From contig NZ_JARTWB010000002.1 in NCBI RefSeq assembly GCF_031450785.1, positions 1,178,001 to 1,242,000 of the forward strand: a DNA stretch of 64,000 bases. The letters run 5' to 3'. The stretch comes from Caballeronia sp. LZ062 (GTDB taxonomy: Bacteria > Pseudomonadota > Gammaproteobacteria > Burkholderiales > Burkholderiaceae). Below, piece by piece: positions 35,811 through 45,569 of this stretch; position 1 is the first letter of the stretch; every line of letters begins with the position of its first letter. The notes under the pieces were generated by a model, which did not search any database, was not told the origin of the DNA, and saw nothing but the letters and a program-made list of their open reading frames with translations. Made by a program: the position numbers and the translations under genes.

Positions 35811-37049
35811 TTAAGCGGAGTGCCGTTTGCGATAGCCGTCGAGGAAGCGCGCGATGCGGTTGATCGAATCGGCCAGATCGTCGATGTTCGGCAGGAAGAC
35901 CACGCGGAAATGGTCCGGCGTCGGCCAGTTGAAGCCGGTGCCTTGCACGAGCAGCACGCGTTCTTCGAGCAGCAGATCGGTGATGAACTGCTGGTCGTCG
36001 GCAATCGGGTACATCTTCGGGTCGAGCTTCGGGAACATGTAGAGCGCGGCCTGCGGCTTCACGCAGCTCACGCCCGGAATGGCCGTGAGCATGTCGTAGG
36101 CGAGATCGCGCTGCTTGAAAAGCCGCCCGCCCGGCACGATCAGGTCGTTGATGCTCTGGTAGCCGCCGAGCGCCGTCTGAATGGCGTACTGGCCGGGAAC
36201 GTTCGGGCACAGGCGCATGGACGCGAGAATGCCGAGCCCTTCCAGATAATCTTTCGCGCGGCGACGGTTTTCTTCGATCAGCCCGGAAATCGCCATCCAG
36301 CCTGCCCGATAGCCGCACGAGCGATAGCTCTTCGAGAGGCTGTTGAACGTGACCGTGATCACGTCTTCGGAGAGCGCGGCCATCGACGTGTGCGTCTTGC
36401 CGTCGTAGATGATCTTGTCGTAGACCTCGTCAGCGAAAATGATGAGACCGTGCTCGCGCGCAATGCCGATCAGTTCGTGCAGCAGTTCGTCCGAGTACAG
36501 CGCGCCCGTCGGGTTGTTCGGATTGATGACGACGAGCGCCTTCGTGTTCGGCGTGATCTTCGCGCGGATATCGTCGAGATCCGGCATCCAGCCGTTGCCT
36601 TCCTCGCACATGTAATGGCGCGGCGTGCCCGCAGAGAGGCTCACGGCGGCCGTCCACAGCGGATAGTCGGGCGCGGGCAGCAGCACTTCGTCGCCGTCGT
36701 TCAGAAGCGCCTGCATGGCCATCACGATCAGTTCGGACGCGCCATTGCCGATAAAAATGTCGTCCAGTTCGACGCCCGCCACGCCCTTTTGCTGCGTGTA
36801 GTGCATGATCGCCTTGCGCGCCGCGAACACGCCCTTCGAGTCCGAATAGCCCGACGAGCCGGGCAGATTGCGGATCATGTCCTGAATGATCTCGTCGGGC
36901 GCCTCGAAGCCGAACGGCGCCAGATTCCCGATATTCAGCTTGATGATGCGATGCCCTTCTTCTTCGAGGCGCTTCGCGTGTTCGAGCACGGGCCCGCGAA
37001 TGTCGTAGCAGACGTTTTGCAGCTTATTGGATTTAAGGATGGGTTTCAC
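35811..37049 (-). CDS. alaA: alanine/pyruvate aminotransferase AlaA-type
   Basis: 412 residues, fold-type I PLP enzyme. N-terminal NIGNLAPFGFEAPDEI, VINPNNPTGALY, IFADEVYDKI and SLSKSYRSCGYRAGW (Schiff-base lysine) follow the AlaA pattern closely. It makes alanine from pyruvate with glutamate; related enzymes also act on valine and oxaloacetate. It is first in alaA-hom-thrC, linking it to aspartate-family metabolism. Confidence 0.88.
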   Translation of the reverse strand: MKPILKSNKLQNVCYDIRGPVLEHAKRLEEEGHRIIKLNIGNLAPFGFEAPDEIIQDMIRNLPGSSGYSDSKGVFAARKAIMHYTQQKGVAGVELDDIFIGNGASELIVMAMQALLNDGDEVLLPAPDYPLWTAAVSLSAGTPRHYMCEEGNGWMPDLDDIRAKITPNTKALVVINPNNPTGALYSDELLHELIGIAREHGLIIFADEVYDKIIYDGKTHTSMAALSEDVITVTFNSLSKSYRSCGYRAGWMAISGLIEENRRRAKDYLEGLGILASMRLCPNVPGQYAIQTALGGYQSINDLIVPGGRLFKQRDLAYDMLTAIPGVSCVKPQAALYMFPKLDPKMYPIADDQQFITDLLLEERVLLVQGTGFNWPTPDHFRVVFLPNIDDLADSINRIARFLDGYRKRHSA

Positions 37050-37517
37050 GGCTAGCGGCTCTTTTGTTGAACGGGCTGTCGGGTTCGCTTATTGTGCGGC
37101 TGCTGAAGCGGGCGATTTCGGCGGCTGCCGCGCCGTTCGACGCGCGGCACCGCTCGAAGTATCGACGAAACGGCGGCGAACAGGCAAAGCGGGGTGTTGC
37201 GGAGTCGTGCGGCCGACCCAGCCGCTTGATTATGCGCATGGCCGGCGCCGCGATTGACGCCGGGCCAGATAGGGCGAGGGCGCTGCCGGCCGGTTTGCGT
37301 GTCGAAGGCGGCTTGTGGCGGCACGCGAGCGCAACGGGCGCCGCAAGCGAACCCGGCGGCCGGAAAGTTATAATTTACTGATTATGGCTCAGTTCCGCAA
37401 TGCACCATCGTGCACCATCGGCGGGAGCGTTCTGCCCCGCCGAAGGGCCGCGCCGGATCGGGCGCTGGGCGTCAGCCGGAACCGGGCCGCCCCCTCTTTC
37501 CTTGCCGGATCATCGTT
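37050..37517. other. 468-bp divergent gap between alaA and the Mth938-like gene
   Basis: No coding gene is supported. It contains a consensus -10 (TATAAT, 37369-37374) pointing to the plus-strand gene, and a perfect 10-bp tandem duplication TGCACCATCG at 37401-37420 just beyond it. Confidence 0.5.
37369..37374 (+). promoter_or_regulatory. -10 element (TATAAT) for the Mth938-like gene
   Basis: Consensus hexamer 144 bp upstream of the gene's TTG start. No good -35 was found at the right distance. Confidence 0.4.
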
Positions 37518-37892
37518 TTGAAACTTCATCAGGAATCCAGCGGCGCGCTCAACACCATCACGAGCTACGGCGAAGGCTTCGTAGCCGTCAATCTTCAGCG
37601 CCACGAAGGCAGCGTGATCGTGGTGCCGGATGCGCCCGTGCAGGACTGGCCCGTCGCCGCGTTCGACGCCCTCACTCCCGAAAATTTCGATGCGCTGGTC
37701 GAGGCCGCGCCCGAGGTCGTGATTTTCGGCAGCGGCTCGAAATTGCGCTTCCCGCATCCGCGCCTGACCGCGAATCTGGCGAAGCATCACATCGGCGTCG
37801 AGACAATGGACTTCGGCGCGGCCTGCCGCACCTACAACATTCTGATGTCCGAGGGGCGGCGCGTGGCGGCGGCGCTGCTGATCGAAGCCTGA
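37518..37892 (+). CDS. Mth938-like (DUF498) domain protein
   Basis: 124 residues. The conserved start KLHQESSGALNTITSYGEGF requires a TTG codon at 37518; the frame runs on upstream to 37410, but without homology. The single-domain Mth938 fold shows VVIFGSGSKLRFP, IGVETMDFGAACRTYNILM and EGRRVAAALLIEA. Human relatives are NDUFAF3/C11orf67; the bacterial function is unknown. It lies upstream of the arn operon, 297 bp from arnT. Confidence 0.82.
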   Translation: MKLHQESSGALNTITSYGEGFVAVNLQRHEGSVIVVPDAPVQDWPVAAFDALTPENFDALVEAAPEVVIFGSGSKLRFPHPRLTANLAKHHIGVETMDFGAACRTYNILMSEGRRVAAALLIEA

Positions 37893-37976
37893 ACGCGGAT
37901 TAAGCGTCCGATAAGCCCGCGTGAGGCACACTCGCGCGGCTTCGACGGCCGGCGCGCACAGTGTCCGTGCGCCAAA

Positions 37977-38008
37977 TTGACGAATCGCGGCTGCCCGTGC
38001 GATACACT
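37977..38008 (+). promoter_or_regulatory. candidate promoter of the arn operon
   Basis: TTGACG at 37977-37982, then GATACA at 38001-38006 (18-bp spacer), with TACACT overlapping. It is about 180 bp before arnT. No clear PmrA box was found. Confidence 0.4.
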
Positions 38009-38189
38009 CCCGCCCGGCGCGCGCCGCGCAGCCGGCTCCCGGGCGCGGCTCCCGGCACGCTTCGCCGTTGCAAGCGAACCCCCGTGCCTGAGCGTCCGGC
38101 GCATGAAGCCGCATGTACGGGCCTCGCCACGCGCCCAAGCCATTTCGTTTCACTAGCGCCGCAATTGCGGCATCGGACAGGTCGACTTC

Positions 38190-39863
38190 ATGAACGATAC
38201 GCCTTCGCGGCTACCGCTCACACGTCTTTCGCTCATTCTTCTCGTCCTCGCGCTCGCGATCATCTGGTTCGCGCCGCTCGGCTGGCGCCATCTGGTGCCG
38301 AGCGACGAAGGCCGCTACGCCGAAATGGCGCGCGAGATGTTCGTGACCGGCGACTGGATCACGCCGCGCTACAACGGCTACAAGTATTTCGAGAAGCCGC
38401 CGCTGCAAACATGGGCGAACGCGCTGACGTTCGCGTGGTTCGGCATCGGCGAATGGCAGGCGCGGCTCTATACCGCGCTCACCGGCTTCGCGGGCGTGCT
38501 GCTCGTCGGCTACACCGGCACGCGCGTGTTCAACGCGATGACCGGTTTCGCCGCCGCCGTGATCCTCGCGACGTGCCCGTACTGGAACCTGATGGGCCAC
38601 TTCAACACGCTCGACATGGGCCTGTCGTTTTGGATGGAAGTGACGCTGTGCGCGCTGCTGCTCGCGCAGCGCCCCGGCCTGCCCACGCGGCAGGTGCGCC
38701 TGTGGATGTGGCTCTGCTGGGCCGCGATGGCCGCCGCCGTGCTCTCGAAGGGTCTGGTCGGGCTGATTCTGCCGGGCGCGGTGCTGGTGCTCTATTCGCT
38801 GGTTTCGCGCGACTGGGCGCTGTGGAAGCGGCTCTATATCGGCAGCGGCCTGATCGTGTTCCTCCTCGTCGCCGCGCCGTGGTTCGTGCTGGTGCAAATG
38901 AAGAATCCCGAATTCTTCGATTTCTTCTTCATCGTCCAGCAGTTCAAGCGCTATCTGACGCCCGAGCAGAACCGTCCCGGCGCGTTCTATTACTTCGTGC
39001 CGGTGCTGATCGTCGGGTTTCTGCCGTGGCTGTCCATTGCGTTTCAGAGCGTGCGCCACGGCATCAAGACGCCGCGCCAGCCGAACGGCTTCGCGCCGGT
39101 GACGATGCTGCTCGTCTGGTCCGCGTTCATTTTCGTGTTCTTCAGCGCATCGCATTCCAAGCTCATTTCCTACGTGCTGCCGATTGCGCCGGCCATCGCG
39201 CTCGTGTTCGGGCTGTATCTGCCGTCGCTCACGCGCAGCCAGTACCGCCGGCATCTGATCGGCTATGCGGTGCTCCTGATCGCCGCGGCGTTCGGCGCGA
39301 TTTTCCTCGGCCGGGCCGGCAGTGGGAATACGCCGAACGGGCTGTATCGGGCGTTCCAGATGTGGGTTTACGCCGGACTCGCTGTAGCGTTTGTCGTGAC
39401 CATCGTCGGGCTTTGGCTGAACCGCCGCAGCGTGCTAGCGGGCGCGGCGGGTCTCGGCGCTGCGTGGCTGCTGCTCGGCACGATCGCCGGAACCGGCCAC
39501 GACGTCTTCGGCACCGACAGCTCGGGCGTGAAGCTCGTGCCCGCCGTGAAGGCCGCGATGGCCAAGCTGCCGCCCGACACGCCGTTCTATTCGATCGCCA
39601 AGCTCGATCACACGATGCCCTTCTACCTCGGCCATACGATGATCATGGTGAAGGAAGCCGACGAACTGAACTTCGGCGTCCATGCTGAACCGCAAAAGTG
39701 GCTGCCGACCCTCGACGACTGGATCAGGCAGTGGGACGCCGACCGTTACGCGCTTGCGCTGCTGCCGCCGTCGCGCTATGACGAAATGCTCGCGCGCCAT
39801 GTGCCGATGCAGGTCATCGCCCGGGACGCGCGCCGCGTGATCGTCGAAAAGCCGCAGCCCTGA
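38190..39863 (+). CDS. arnT: ArnT-like undecaprenyl phosphate-alpha-L-Ara4N transferase
   Basis: 557 residues of the GT83 glycosyltransferase family. There are about 12 membrane spans and the periplasmic catalytic loop SDEGRYAEMAREM, with GYKYFEKPPLQTWANAL. ArnT moves L-Ara4N from undecaprenyl phosphate to lipid A (or inner core) on the periplasmic face, lowering negative charge and giving polymyxin resistance. In Burkholderia cenocepacia this pathway is essential. It heads the cluster arnT-SMR-arnB-arnC-arnA(split)-arnD. Confidence 0.9.
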   Translation: MNDTPSRLPLTRLSLILLVLALAIIWFAPLGWRHLVPSDEGRYAEMAREMFVTGDWITPRYNGYKYFEKPPLQTWANALTFAWFGIGEWQARLYTALTGFAGVLLVGYTGTRVFNAMTGFAAAVILATCPYWNLMGHFNTLDMGLSFWMEVTLCALLLAQRPGLPTRQVRLWMWLCWAAMAAAVLSKGLVGLILPGAVLVLYSLVSRDWALWKRLYIGSGLIVFLLVAAPWFVLVQMKNPEFFDFFFIVQQFKRYLTPEQNRPGAFYYFVPVLIVGFLPWLSIAFQSVRHGIKTPRQPNGFAPVTMLLVWSAFIFVFFSASHSKLISYVLPIAPAIALVFGLYLPSLTRSQYRRHLIGYAVLLIAAAFGAIFLGRAGSGNTPNGLYRAFQMWVYAGLAVAFVVTIVGLWLNRRSVLAGAAGLGAAWLLLGTIAGTGHDVFGTDSSGVKLVPAVKAAMAKLPPDTPFYSIAKLDHTMPFYLGHTMIMVKEADELNFGVHAEPQKWLPTLDDWIRQWDADRYALALLPPSRYDEMLARHVPMQVIARDARRVIVEKPQP

Positions 39864-39948
39864 ACACGCGCGGCGCCCCCGCCGAAGTGCCGCCGGCGCA
39901 CGGCCGTGCGGCATCCGGCGGCGAACCGAGTATCCTTATTCTTCATCG

Positions 39949-40320
39949 ATGAACCCGATTTCCTTCACTTGCATCGTCATCGGCGTATTGTTGAATGCTT
40001 GCGCCCAATTGCTGCTCAAGGCGGGCGTGAATGCCGTCGGCCATTTCGACATGACGCCGGCGAACATTCTGCCGGTCGGTTTCAGGATCGCGACGCAGTG
40101 GCCTATCATCGGCGGCCTCGCGTGTTACGTGGTGAGCGTGGTCGTGTGGATCGTCGGGCTATCGCGCGTGGACGTGTCGCTCGCTTATCCGATGCTCTCG
40201 CTCGGCTACGTCGTCAACGCCTTCGCGGCATGGTATTTGTTCGGCGAAGTACTGTCGGTGCAGCGGCTCGTGGGCATCGGCATCATTCTCGTCGGCGTGG
40301 CCGTGCTGGCGCGCGGCTGA
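39949..40320 (+). CDS. EamA/SMR-type flippase subunit (ArnE/ArnF-like)
   Basis: 123 residues with four membrane spans, as in the small multidrug resistance fold. It starts MNPISFTCIVIGVLLNACAQLLLKAG and ends GIILVGVAVLARG. In enterobacteria ArnE and ArnF form a heterodimer that flips undecaprenyl-P-L-Ara4N across the inner membrane. Only one such gene is present here, so it may act as a homodimer. Confidence 0.8.
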   Translation: MNPISFTCIVIGVLLNACAQLLLKAGVNAVGHFDMTPANILPVGFRIATQWPIIGGLACYVVSVVVWIVGLSRVDVSLAYPMLSLGYVVNAFAAWYLFGEVLSVQRLVGIGIILVGVAVLARG

Positions 40321-40356
40321 CCCCAATTCTCTTCACCCTCTTTAAGCAAACACTCC

Positions 40357-41514
40357 ATGACTCAGACCTCGCGGCCGTTCCTGCCCTTCGTCAAGCCTGA
40401 GATCGACGAGGAGACCATTCAGGGCGTCGTCGACGTGCTGCGCTCCGGCTGGATCACCACCGGCCCTCAGAACCAGCAGTTCGAAGCGGAGCTGTCCGAG
40501 TATTTCGGCGGCCGCCCGGTGCGCGCGTTCAATTCCGGCACCTGCACGATGGAAATCGCGCTGCGGATCGCGGGCGTCGGCCCGGGCGACGAGGTCATCA
40601 CCACGCCGATGACCTGGGTCTCGACCGCGAACGTGATTCTGGAAGTGGGCGCGACGCCGGTTTTCGTCGATATCGACCCGGTCACGCGCAACATGGACCT
40701 GAACTTGCTGGAACGCGCGATTACGCCGCGTACCAAGGCGCTCATGCCCGTCTATCTGGCGGGGCTGCCCGTTGACATGGACCGGCTCTACGGGATCGCG
40801 CGCGCACACAAGCTGCGCGTGATCGAAGACGCCGCACAGGCGGTCGGCGCGAGCTGGCGCGGCAAGCGCATCGGCTCGTTCGGCGATCTCGTGTCGATCA
40901 GCTTCCACGCGAACAAGAACGTGACGTCGATCGAAGGCGGCGCGCTCGTGATGAACAACGAAGAAGAAGCCGAACTCGCGCGCAAGTACCGGCTGCAGGG
41001 CATCACGCGCACGGGCTTCGACGGGATGGACTGCGACGTGCTGGGCGGCAAATACAATCTCACGGATGTCGCGGCGCGCGTCGGGCTGGGCTCGCTGCGC
41101 CGGATCGAGTCGATCACGGAAAGCCGCCGCGAACTGGCGCGTCTTTACTTCGACGCGTTCGAAGGCGGCGCGGCGGTGCGGCTCGGCGTCGGCCTGCCGG
41201 TGCAGAACTTCGCCGACAGCAACTGGCATATGTTCCAGATCGCGCTGCCGCTCGAAAACCTGCGTCTCACGCGAGCGGAGTTCATGGCGCAACTGAAGGA
41301 GCGCAACGTCGGCAGCGGCGTGCACTATCCGGCGCTGCATTTGTTCACGCTGTACCGTGAGCGCGGGTACAAAGAAGGCATGTTCCCGCACGCGGAACGT
41401 TTCGGCGCGAGCACCGTGACGTTGCCGCTCTTTCCCGGCATGAGCGCGGACGACGTCGCGCATGTCGTGAAGTCCGTCGATGAAATCTGCGAGCAGTATG
41501 GACACAATCGTTAA
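40357..41514 (+). CDS. arnB: UDP-4-amino-4-deoxy-L-arabinose aminotransferase
   Basis: 385 residues of the DegT/DnrJ/EryC1 family. GSGWITTGPQNQQFE-like start, NSGTCTMEIAL, VYLAGLPVDMD, IEDAAQAVGA and the PLP lysine in SFHANKNVTSIEGGAL are present. It transaminates UDP-4-keto-arabinose to UDP-L-Ara4N with glutamate. Translated in the same operon as arnC. Confidence 0.93.
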   Translation: MTQTSRPFLPFVKPEIDEETIQGVVDVLRSGWITTGPQNQQFEAELSEYFGGRPVRAFNSGTCTMEIALRIAGVGPGDEVITTPMTWVSTANVILEVGATPVFVDIDPVTRNMDLNLLERAITPRTKALMPVYLAGLPVDMDRLYGIARAHKLRVIEDAAQAVGASWRGKRIGSFGDLVSISFHANKNVTSIEGGALVMNNEEEAELARKYRLQGITRTGFDGMDCDVLGGKYNLTDVAARVGLGSLRRIESITESRRELARLYFDAFEGGAAVRLGVGLPVQNFADSNWHMFQIALPLENLRLTRAEFMAQLKERNVGSGVHYPALHLFTLYRERGYKEGMFPHAERFGASTVTLPLFPGMSADDVAHVVKSVDEICEQYGHNR

Positions 41515-41530
41515 GGAAACGCACAGCCAC

Positions 41531-42574
41531 ATGAGTCATACGGATTTTCCGGCGAATTCGCCCGAGGTCTCGGTCATCATTCCGGTGTACAACGAGGAAG
41601 ACGGTCTCGCCGCCCTCTTCCAGCGTCTGTACCCGGCGCTCGATGCGCTCGGCGCGTCGTATGAAGTCATCTTCATCAACGACGGCAGCCGCGACAAATC
41701 GGCCGCGCTCCTCGCGCAGCAGTTCCACGCGCGCCCCGACACCACGCGCGTCATTCTGCTCAACGGCAACTACGGCCAGCACATGGCAATTCTTGCGGGC
41801 TTCGAGCAGTCGCGCGGTGAGATCGTTGTGACGCTCGACGCCGACCTGCAGAACCCGCCGGAGGAAATCGGCAAGCTCGTGGCCAAGATGCGCGAGGGCT
41901 ACGACTACGTCGGCACCATCCGCCAGCAGCGGCAGGACAGCCTGTGGCGCAAGAAAGCGTCGCGCGCGATGAACCGCCTGCGCGAGCGCATCACCAAGAT
42001 TCGCATGACCGACCAGGGCTGCATGCTGCGCGCGTACAGCCGGCACATCATCGACACGATCAACCGCTGCGGCGAAATCAACACGTTCATTCCGGCGCTC
42101 GCGTACACGTTCGCGCAGAACCCGATCGAAGTGGACGTCGCGCACGAGGAACGCTTCGCGGGCGAATCGAAGTACTCGCTCTATAGCCTGATCCGCCTGA
42201 ACTTCGACCTCGTCACCGGCTTTTCGGTGGTGCCGCTGCAATGGCTGTCGTTCATCGGCGTGATTCTGTCGGTCGGCTCGGCGGGCCTGTTCGTGCTGCT
42301 GCTGATTCGCCGCTTCATGTTCGGCGCGGAAGTTCAGGGCGTGTTCACGCTCTTCGCCATCACGTTCTTCATGCTCGGCGTGATCATCTTCGCGCTCGGG
42401 CTGCTCGGCGAATACATCGGCCGGATTTATCAGCAGGTGCGCGCGCGTCCGCGTTATCTCGTGCAGACCATTCTCGAACAACGCGACGGGCTGTCCATCG
42501 CTAATAAGCCGATGCAGGAAGCCGTGCAGCCGGTGGCGGCTGCCGTGATCGGCCGCGAGGAACCGGGCCGATGA
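41531..42574 (+). CDS. arnC: undecaprenyl-phosphate 4-deoxy-4-formamido-L-arabinose transferase
   Basis: 347 residues from ATG 41531 (AAGGA 15 bp upstream). Earlier in-frame starts at 41498 and 41480 overlap arnB and are less likely. It has a GT2 domain with VSVIIPVYNEEDGL, the DAD motif VTLDADLQNPPEEIG and two C-terminal membrane spans. It transfers Ara4FN to undecaprenyl phosphate at the inner membrane. Its stop overlaps the next start in ATGA. Confidence 0.92.
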   Translation: MSHTDFPANSPEVSVIIPVYNEEDGLAALFQRLYPALDALGASYEVIFINDGSRDKSAALLAQQFHARPDTTRVILLNGNYGQHMAILAGFEQSRGEIVVTLDADLQNPPEEIGKLVAKMREGYDYVGTIRQQRQDSLWRKKASRAMNRLRERITKIRMTDQGCMLRAYSRHIIDTINRCGEINTFIPALAYTFAQNPIEVDVAHEERFAGESKYSLYSLIRLNFDLVTGFSVVPLQWLSFIGVILSVGSAGLFVLLLIRRFMFGAEVQGVFTLFAITFFMLGVIIFALGLLGEYIGRIYQQVRARPRYLVQTILEQRDGLSIANKPMQEAVQPVAAAVIGREEPGR

Positions 42575-43557
42575 AGCCGCGCGCTGTCGTCTTCGCGTAT
42601 CACAACGTCGGCATGCGTTGTCTGCAAGTGCTGCTCGCGCGCGGCGTGGACGTCGCGCTCGTCGTCACGCACGAGGACAGCGCGAGCGAGAACATCTGGT
42701 TCGGCAGCGTCGCGCAGGTCGCGGCGGAGCGCGGCATCGAAGTGATCACGCCCGCCGATCCGAAAGCGCCGGACGTGCACGAAGCCGTGGCCCAAGCCGC
42801 GCCCGATTTCATTTTTTCGTTCTATTACCGGCACATGCTGCCCGTCGCGCTGCTCGCGCTCGCGAAGCGCGGCGCATACAACATGCACGGCTCGCTGCTG
42901 CCGAAGTATCGCGGCCGCGTGCCGACGAACTGGGCGGTGCTCAACGGCGAGACCGAAACCGGCGCGACGCTGCACGAAATGGCGGAAAAGCCCGACGCCG
43001 GCGCGATCCTCGCCCAAACGCCCGTGCCGATCCTGCCGGACGACACCGCCGCGCAGGTCTTCGATAAAACCGTGGTCGCCGCCGAGCAGACGCTCTGGCG
43101 CGTGCTGCCCGCCCTGCTCGCGGGCGAAGCGCCGCATCTGCCGAACGATCTCGCGGCGGGCAGCTACTACGGCGGCCGCAAGCCGGAAGACGGCCGCATC
43201 GACTGGACGCAGCCAGGGCAGCGCGTCTACAACCTGATTCGCGCGGTGGCGCCGCCTTATCCGGGCGCGTTCACCGATATCGGCGAGCATCGCTTCATCG
43301 TCGCGCGTGCGCGTCTCGTGCCCCAAACGGGCGCGCCCGGCATGCCGCCCGCGCGGCTCGCGGCAATGGCCAGTTTGCCGCCGGGCCTGACGGTGACGGA
43401 TAATGCGCTGTTTGGCGTCTGCGGCGATGGCCGCGTGATCGCCGTGTACGAGCTGCGGCATCGGCTGCTCGATAGCGCGTCGCAACCTTTGGGCGAAGAA
43501 CGCACCGTCGATTCCGCCGAATTCGGCCGACTCATTCAATCCTCTCGTCATTCATGA
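42571..43557 (+). CDS. UDP-L-Ara4N formyltransferase (ArnA N-terminal half)
   Basis: 328 residues of the formyltransferase fold. YNMHGSLLPKYRGRVPTNWA contains the catalytic Asn/His, and ATLHEMAEKPDAGAIL contains the Asp. It formylates UDP-L-Ara4N with N10-formyl-THF. In enterobacteria this is the N-terminal domain of bifunctional ArnA; here it is a separate gene that overlaps the dehydrogenase gene by four bases (ATGA, 43554-43557). Confidence 0.9.
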   Translation: MKPRAVVFAYHNVGMRCLQVLLARGVDVALVVTHEDSASENIWFGSVAQVAAERGIEVITPADPKAPDVHEAVAQAAPDFIFSFYYRHMLPVALLALAKRGAYNMHGSLLPKYRGRVPTNWAVLNGETETGATLHEMAEKPDAGAILAQTPVPILPDDTAAQVFDKTVVAAEQTLWRVLPALLAGEAPHLPNDLAAGSYYGGRKPEDGRIDWTQPGQRVYNLIRAVAPPYPGAFTDIGEHRFIVARARLVPQTGAPGMPPARLAAMASLPPGLTVTDNALFGVCGDGRVIAVYELRHRLLDSASQPLGEERTVDSAEFGRLIQSSRHS

Positions 43558-44600
43558 AAAAAGTTCTCATCCTGGGCGTCAACGGCTTTATCGGCCATCA
43601 CCTGTCCAAGCGCATCCTCGAAACCACCGACTGGGAAGTCTTCGGGATGGACATGCAAACCGATCGTCTGGGCGACCTCGCGAATCACGAGCGGATGCAC
43701 TTCTTCGAAGGCGACATCACGATCAACAAGGAGTGGGTCGAGTATCACGTGAAGAAGTGCGACGTGATCCTGCCGCTCGTTGCCATCGCCACACCCGCGA
43801 CCTATGTGAAGCAGCCGCTGCGCGTGTTCGAACTGGACTTCGAGGCGAACCTGCCGATCGTGCGTTCGGCTGTGAAGTACGGCAAGCATCTGGTGTTTCC
43901 GTCGACGTCCGAGGTGTACGGCATGTGCACCGACGAGCAGTTCGACCCGGAGAACTCCGTGCTCTCCTACGGCCCCATCAACAAGCCGCGCTGGATCTAT
44001 GCGTGCTCGAAGCAGCTGATGGACCGCGTGATCTGGGGCTACGGCATGGAGGGGCTCAACTTCACCCTCTTCCGCCCTTTCAACTGGATCGGCCCCGGCC
44101 TCGACTCCATCTACACGCCGAAGGAAGGTTCGTCGCGCGTGGTGACGCAGTTCCTCGGCCATATCGTGCGCGGCGAGAACATCAGCCTCGTGGATGGCGG
44201 CGCGCAGAAGCGCGCGTTCACGGATATCGACGACGGCATCGGCGCGCTGATGAAGATCATCGAGAACAAGGGCGGCGTGGCGACGGGCAAGATCTATAAC
44301 ATCGGCAATCCGAAGAACAACTTCTCGGTGCGTGAACTGGCGAACAAGATGCTCGCGCTCGCGGGTGAGTTCGCCGAGTACGCGGAGACGGCGAAGCAAG
44401 TGCAACTGGTCGAGACGTCGTCGGGCGCGTACTACGGCGCGGGCTATCAGGACGTGCAGAACCGCGTGCCGAAGATCGACAACACCATGCAGGAGCTCGG
44501 CTGGGCGCCGCAAGCCACCATGGACGACGCGCTGCGCAAGATTTTCGAGGCGTATCGCGGACAGGTGGGCGAAGCCCGCAAGCTCGTCGAACAGGCATAA
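43554..44600 (+). CDS. arnA: UDP-glucuronate dehydrogenase/decarboxylase (ArnA C-terminal half)
   Basis: 348 residues of the SDR-extended (NAD-dependent epimerase) fold. It has VLILGVNGFIGHHLSKRIL, the catalytic PSTSEVYG / WIYACSKQLMDRVI (YxxxK-type) pair and RPFNWIGPGLD. It oxidises and decarboxylates UDP-glucuronate to UDP-4-keto-arabinose, the first committed step. Translationally coupled to the formyltransferase gene. Confidence 0.92.
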   Translation: MKKVLILGVNGFIGHHLSKRILETTDWEVFGMDMQTDRLGDLANHERMHFFEGDITINKEWVEYHVKKCDVILPLVAIATPATYVKQPLRVFELDFEANLPIVRSAVKYGKHLVFPSTSEVYGMCTDEQFDPENSVLSYGPINKPRWIYACSKQLMDRVIWGYGMEGLNFTLFRPFNWIGPGLDSIYTPKEGSSRVVTQFLGHIVRGENISLVDGGAQKRAFTDIDDGIGALMKIIENKGGVATGKIYNIGNPKNNFSVRELANKMLALAGEFAEYAETAKQVQLVETSSGAYYGAGYQDVQNRVPKIDNTMQELGWAPQATMDDALRKIFEAYRGQVGEARKLVEQA

Positions 44601-44609
44601 GACCGCAGC

Positions 44610-45506
44610 GTGGCCCGCATCGTCCTCAAGATCGACGTCGATACGCTGCGCGGCACGCGCGAAGGCGTGCCGAACCTCGCGCGTCTGCTCGACAAGTACA
44701 ACGCCCGCGCGACGTTCCTGTTCAGCCTCGGCCCGGATCACACCGGCTGGGCGCTGCGCCGCGTGTTCCGGCCCGGCTTCCTGCAAAAGGTGTCGCGCAC
44801 GTCGGTGGTCGAGCACTACGGCATAAAAACGCTGATGTACGGCGTGCTCCTGCCGGGGCCGGACATCGGCCGGCGCGCGGTGTCGGAGATGCGCGCGATC
44901 CACGAAGCCGGCTTCGAATGCGGCATCCATACGTGGGATCACGTCTACTGGCAGGACAACGTGCGCTCGCGCGACCGCGCGTGGACCGTCGCGCAGATGC
45001 AGCAAAGTCACGCGCGCTTCGTCGAGATTTTCGGCGCGCCGCCCGTCACGCACGGCGCGGCCGGCTGGCAGATGAACGGCTACGCGTTCGAGCAGATCGA
45101 CGCCTGGGGCATGCGCTATGCCTCCGATGGCCGGGGACACACGCCGTACATTCCGGTGCTGGATGGCCGCACGCTCGCGCACATTCAGATGCCGACCACG
45201 CTGCCCACGCTCGACGAAGTGCTCGGCGTGGACGGGGTCGACGAGAGCAACGTCGCGGCGCACGTCTTGCGGCATACGGCGAACAATCCGCACGATCAGG
45301 TGTTCACGCTGCACGCCGAGCTGGAAGGCCAGAAGCTCGCGCCGGTGTTCGAGCAGCTGCTCGCCGGCTGGCGCGCGCAGGGACACAGCTTCGCCACGAT
45401 GGGCGACTATCATGCGACGCTCGACCGCGCGAGCTTGCCGTCTTATCCGGTGACCTGGGGTGAAATCCCGGGCCGCGCGGGCGAGCTGATCGTGCAGCCG
45501 GGCTGA
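44610..45506 (+). CDS. arnD: 4-deoxy-4-formamido-L-arabinose-phosphoundecaprenol deformylase
   Basis: 298 residues from a GTG start at 44610, 9 bp after arnA. Polysaccharide-deacetylase (NodB) fold: KIDVDTLRG holds the metal Asp, and IHTWDHVYWQDN the His pair. It removes the formyl group before flipping. It ends the arn cluster. Confidence 0.92.
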   Translation: MARIVLKIDVDTLRGTREGVPNLARLLDKYNARATFLFSLGPDHTGWALRRVFRPGFLQKVSRTSVVEHYGIKTLMYGVLLPGPDIGRRAVSEMRAIHEAGFECGIHTWDHVYWQDNVRSRDRAWTVAQMQQSHARFVEIFGAPPVTHGAAGWQMNGYAFEQIDAWGMRYASDGRGHTPYIPVLDGRTLAHIQMPTTLPTLDEVLGVDGVDESNVAAHVLRHTANNPHDQVFTLHAELEGQKLAPVFEQLLAGWRAQGHSFATMGDYHATLDRASLPSYPVTWGEIPGRAGELIVQPG

Positions 45507-45569
45507 GACTGCCGTTTCTACATCGGCGATTCATAGACAACACAAAAGTGAACAACAGGAGAAACCTTC

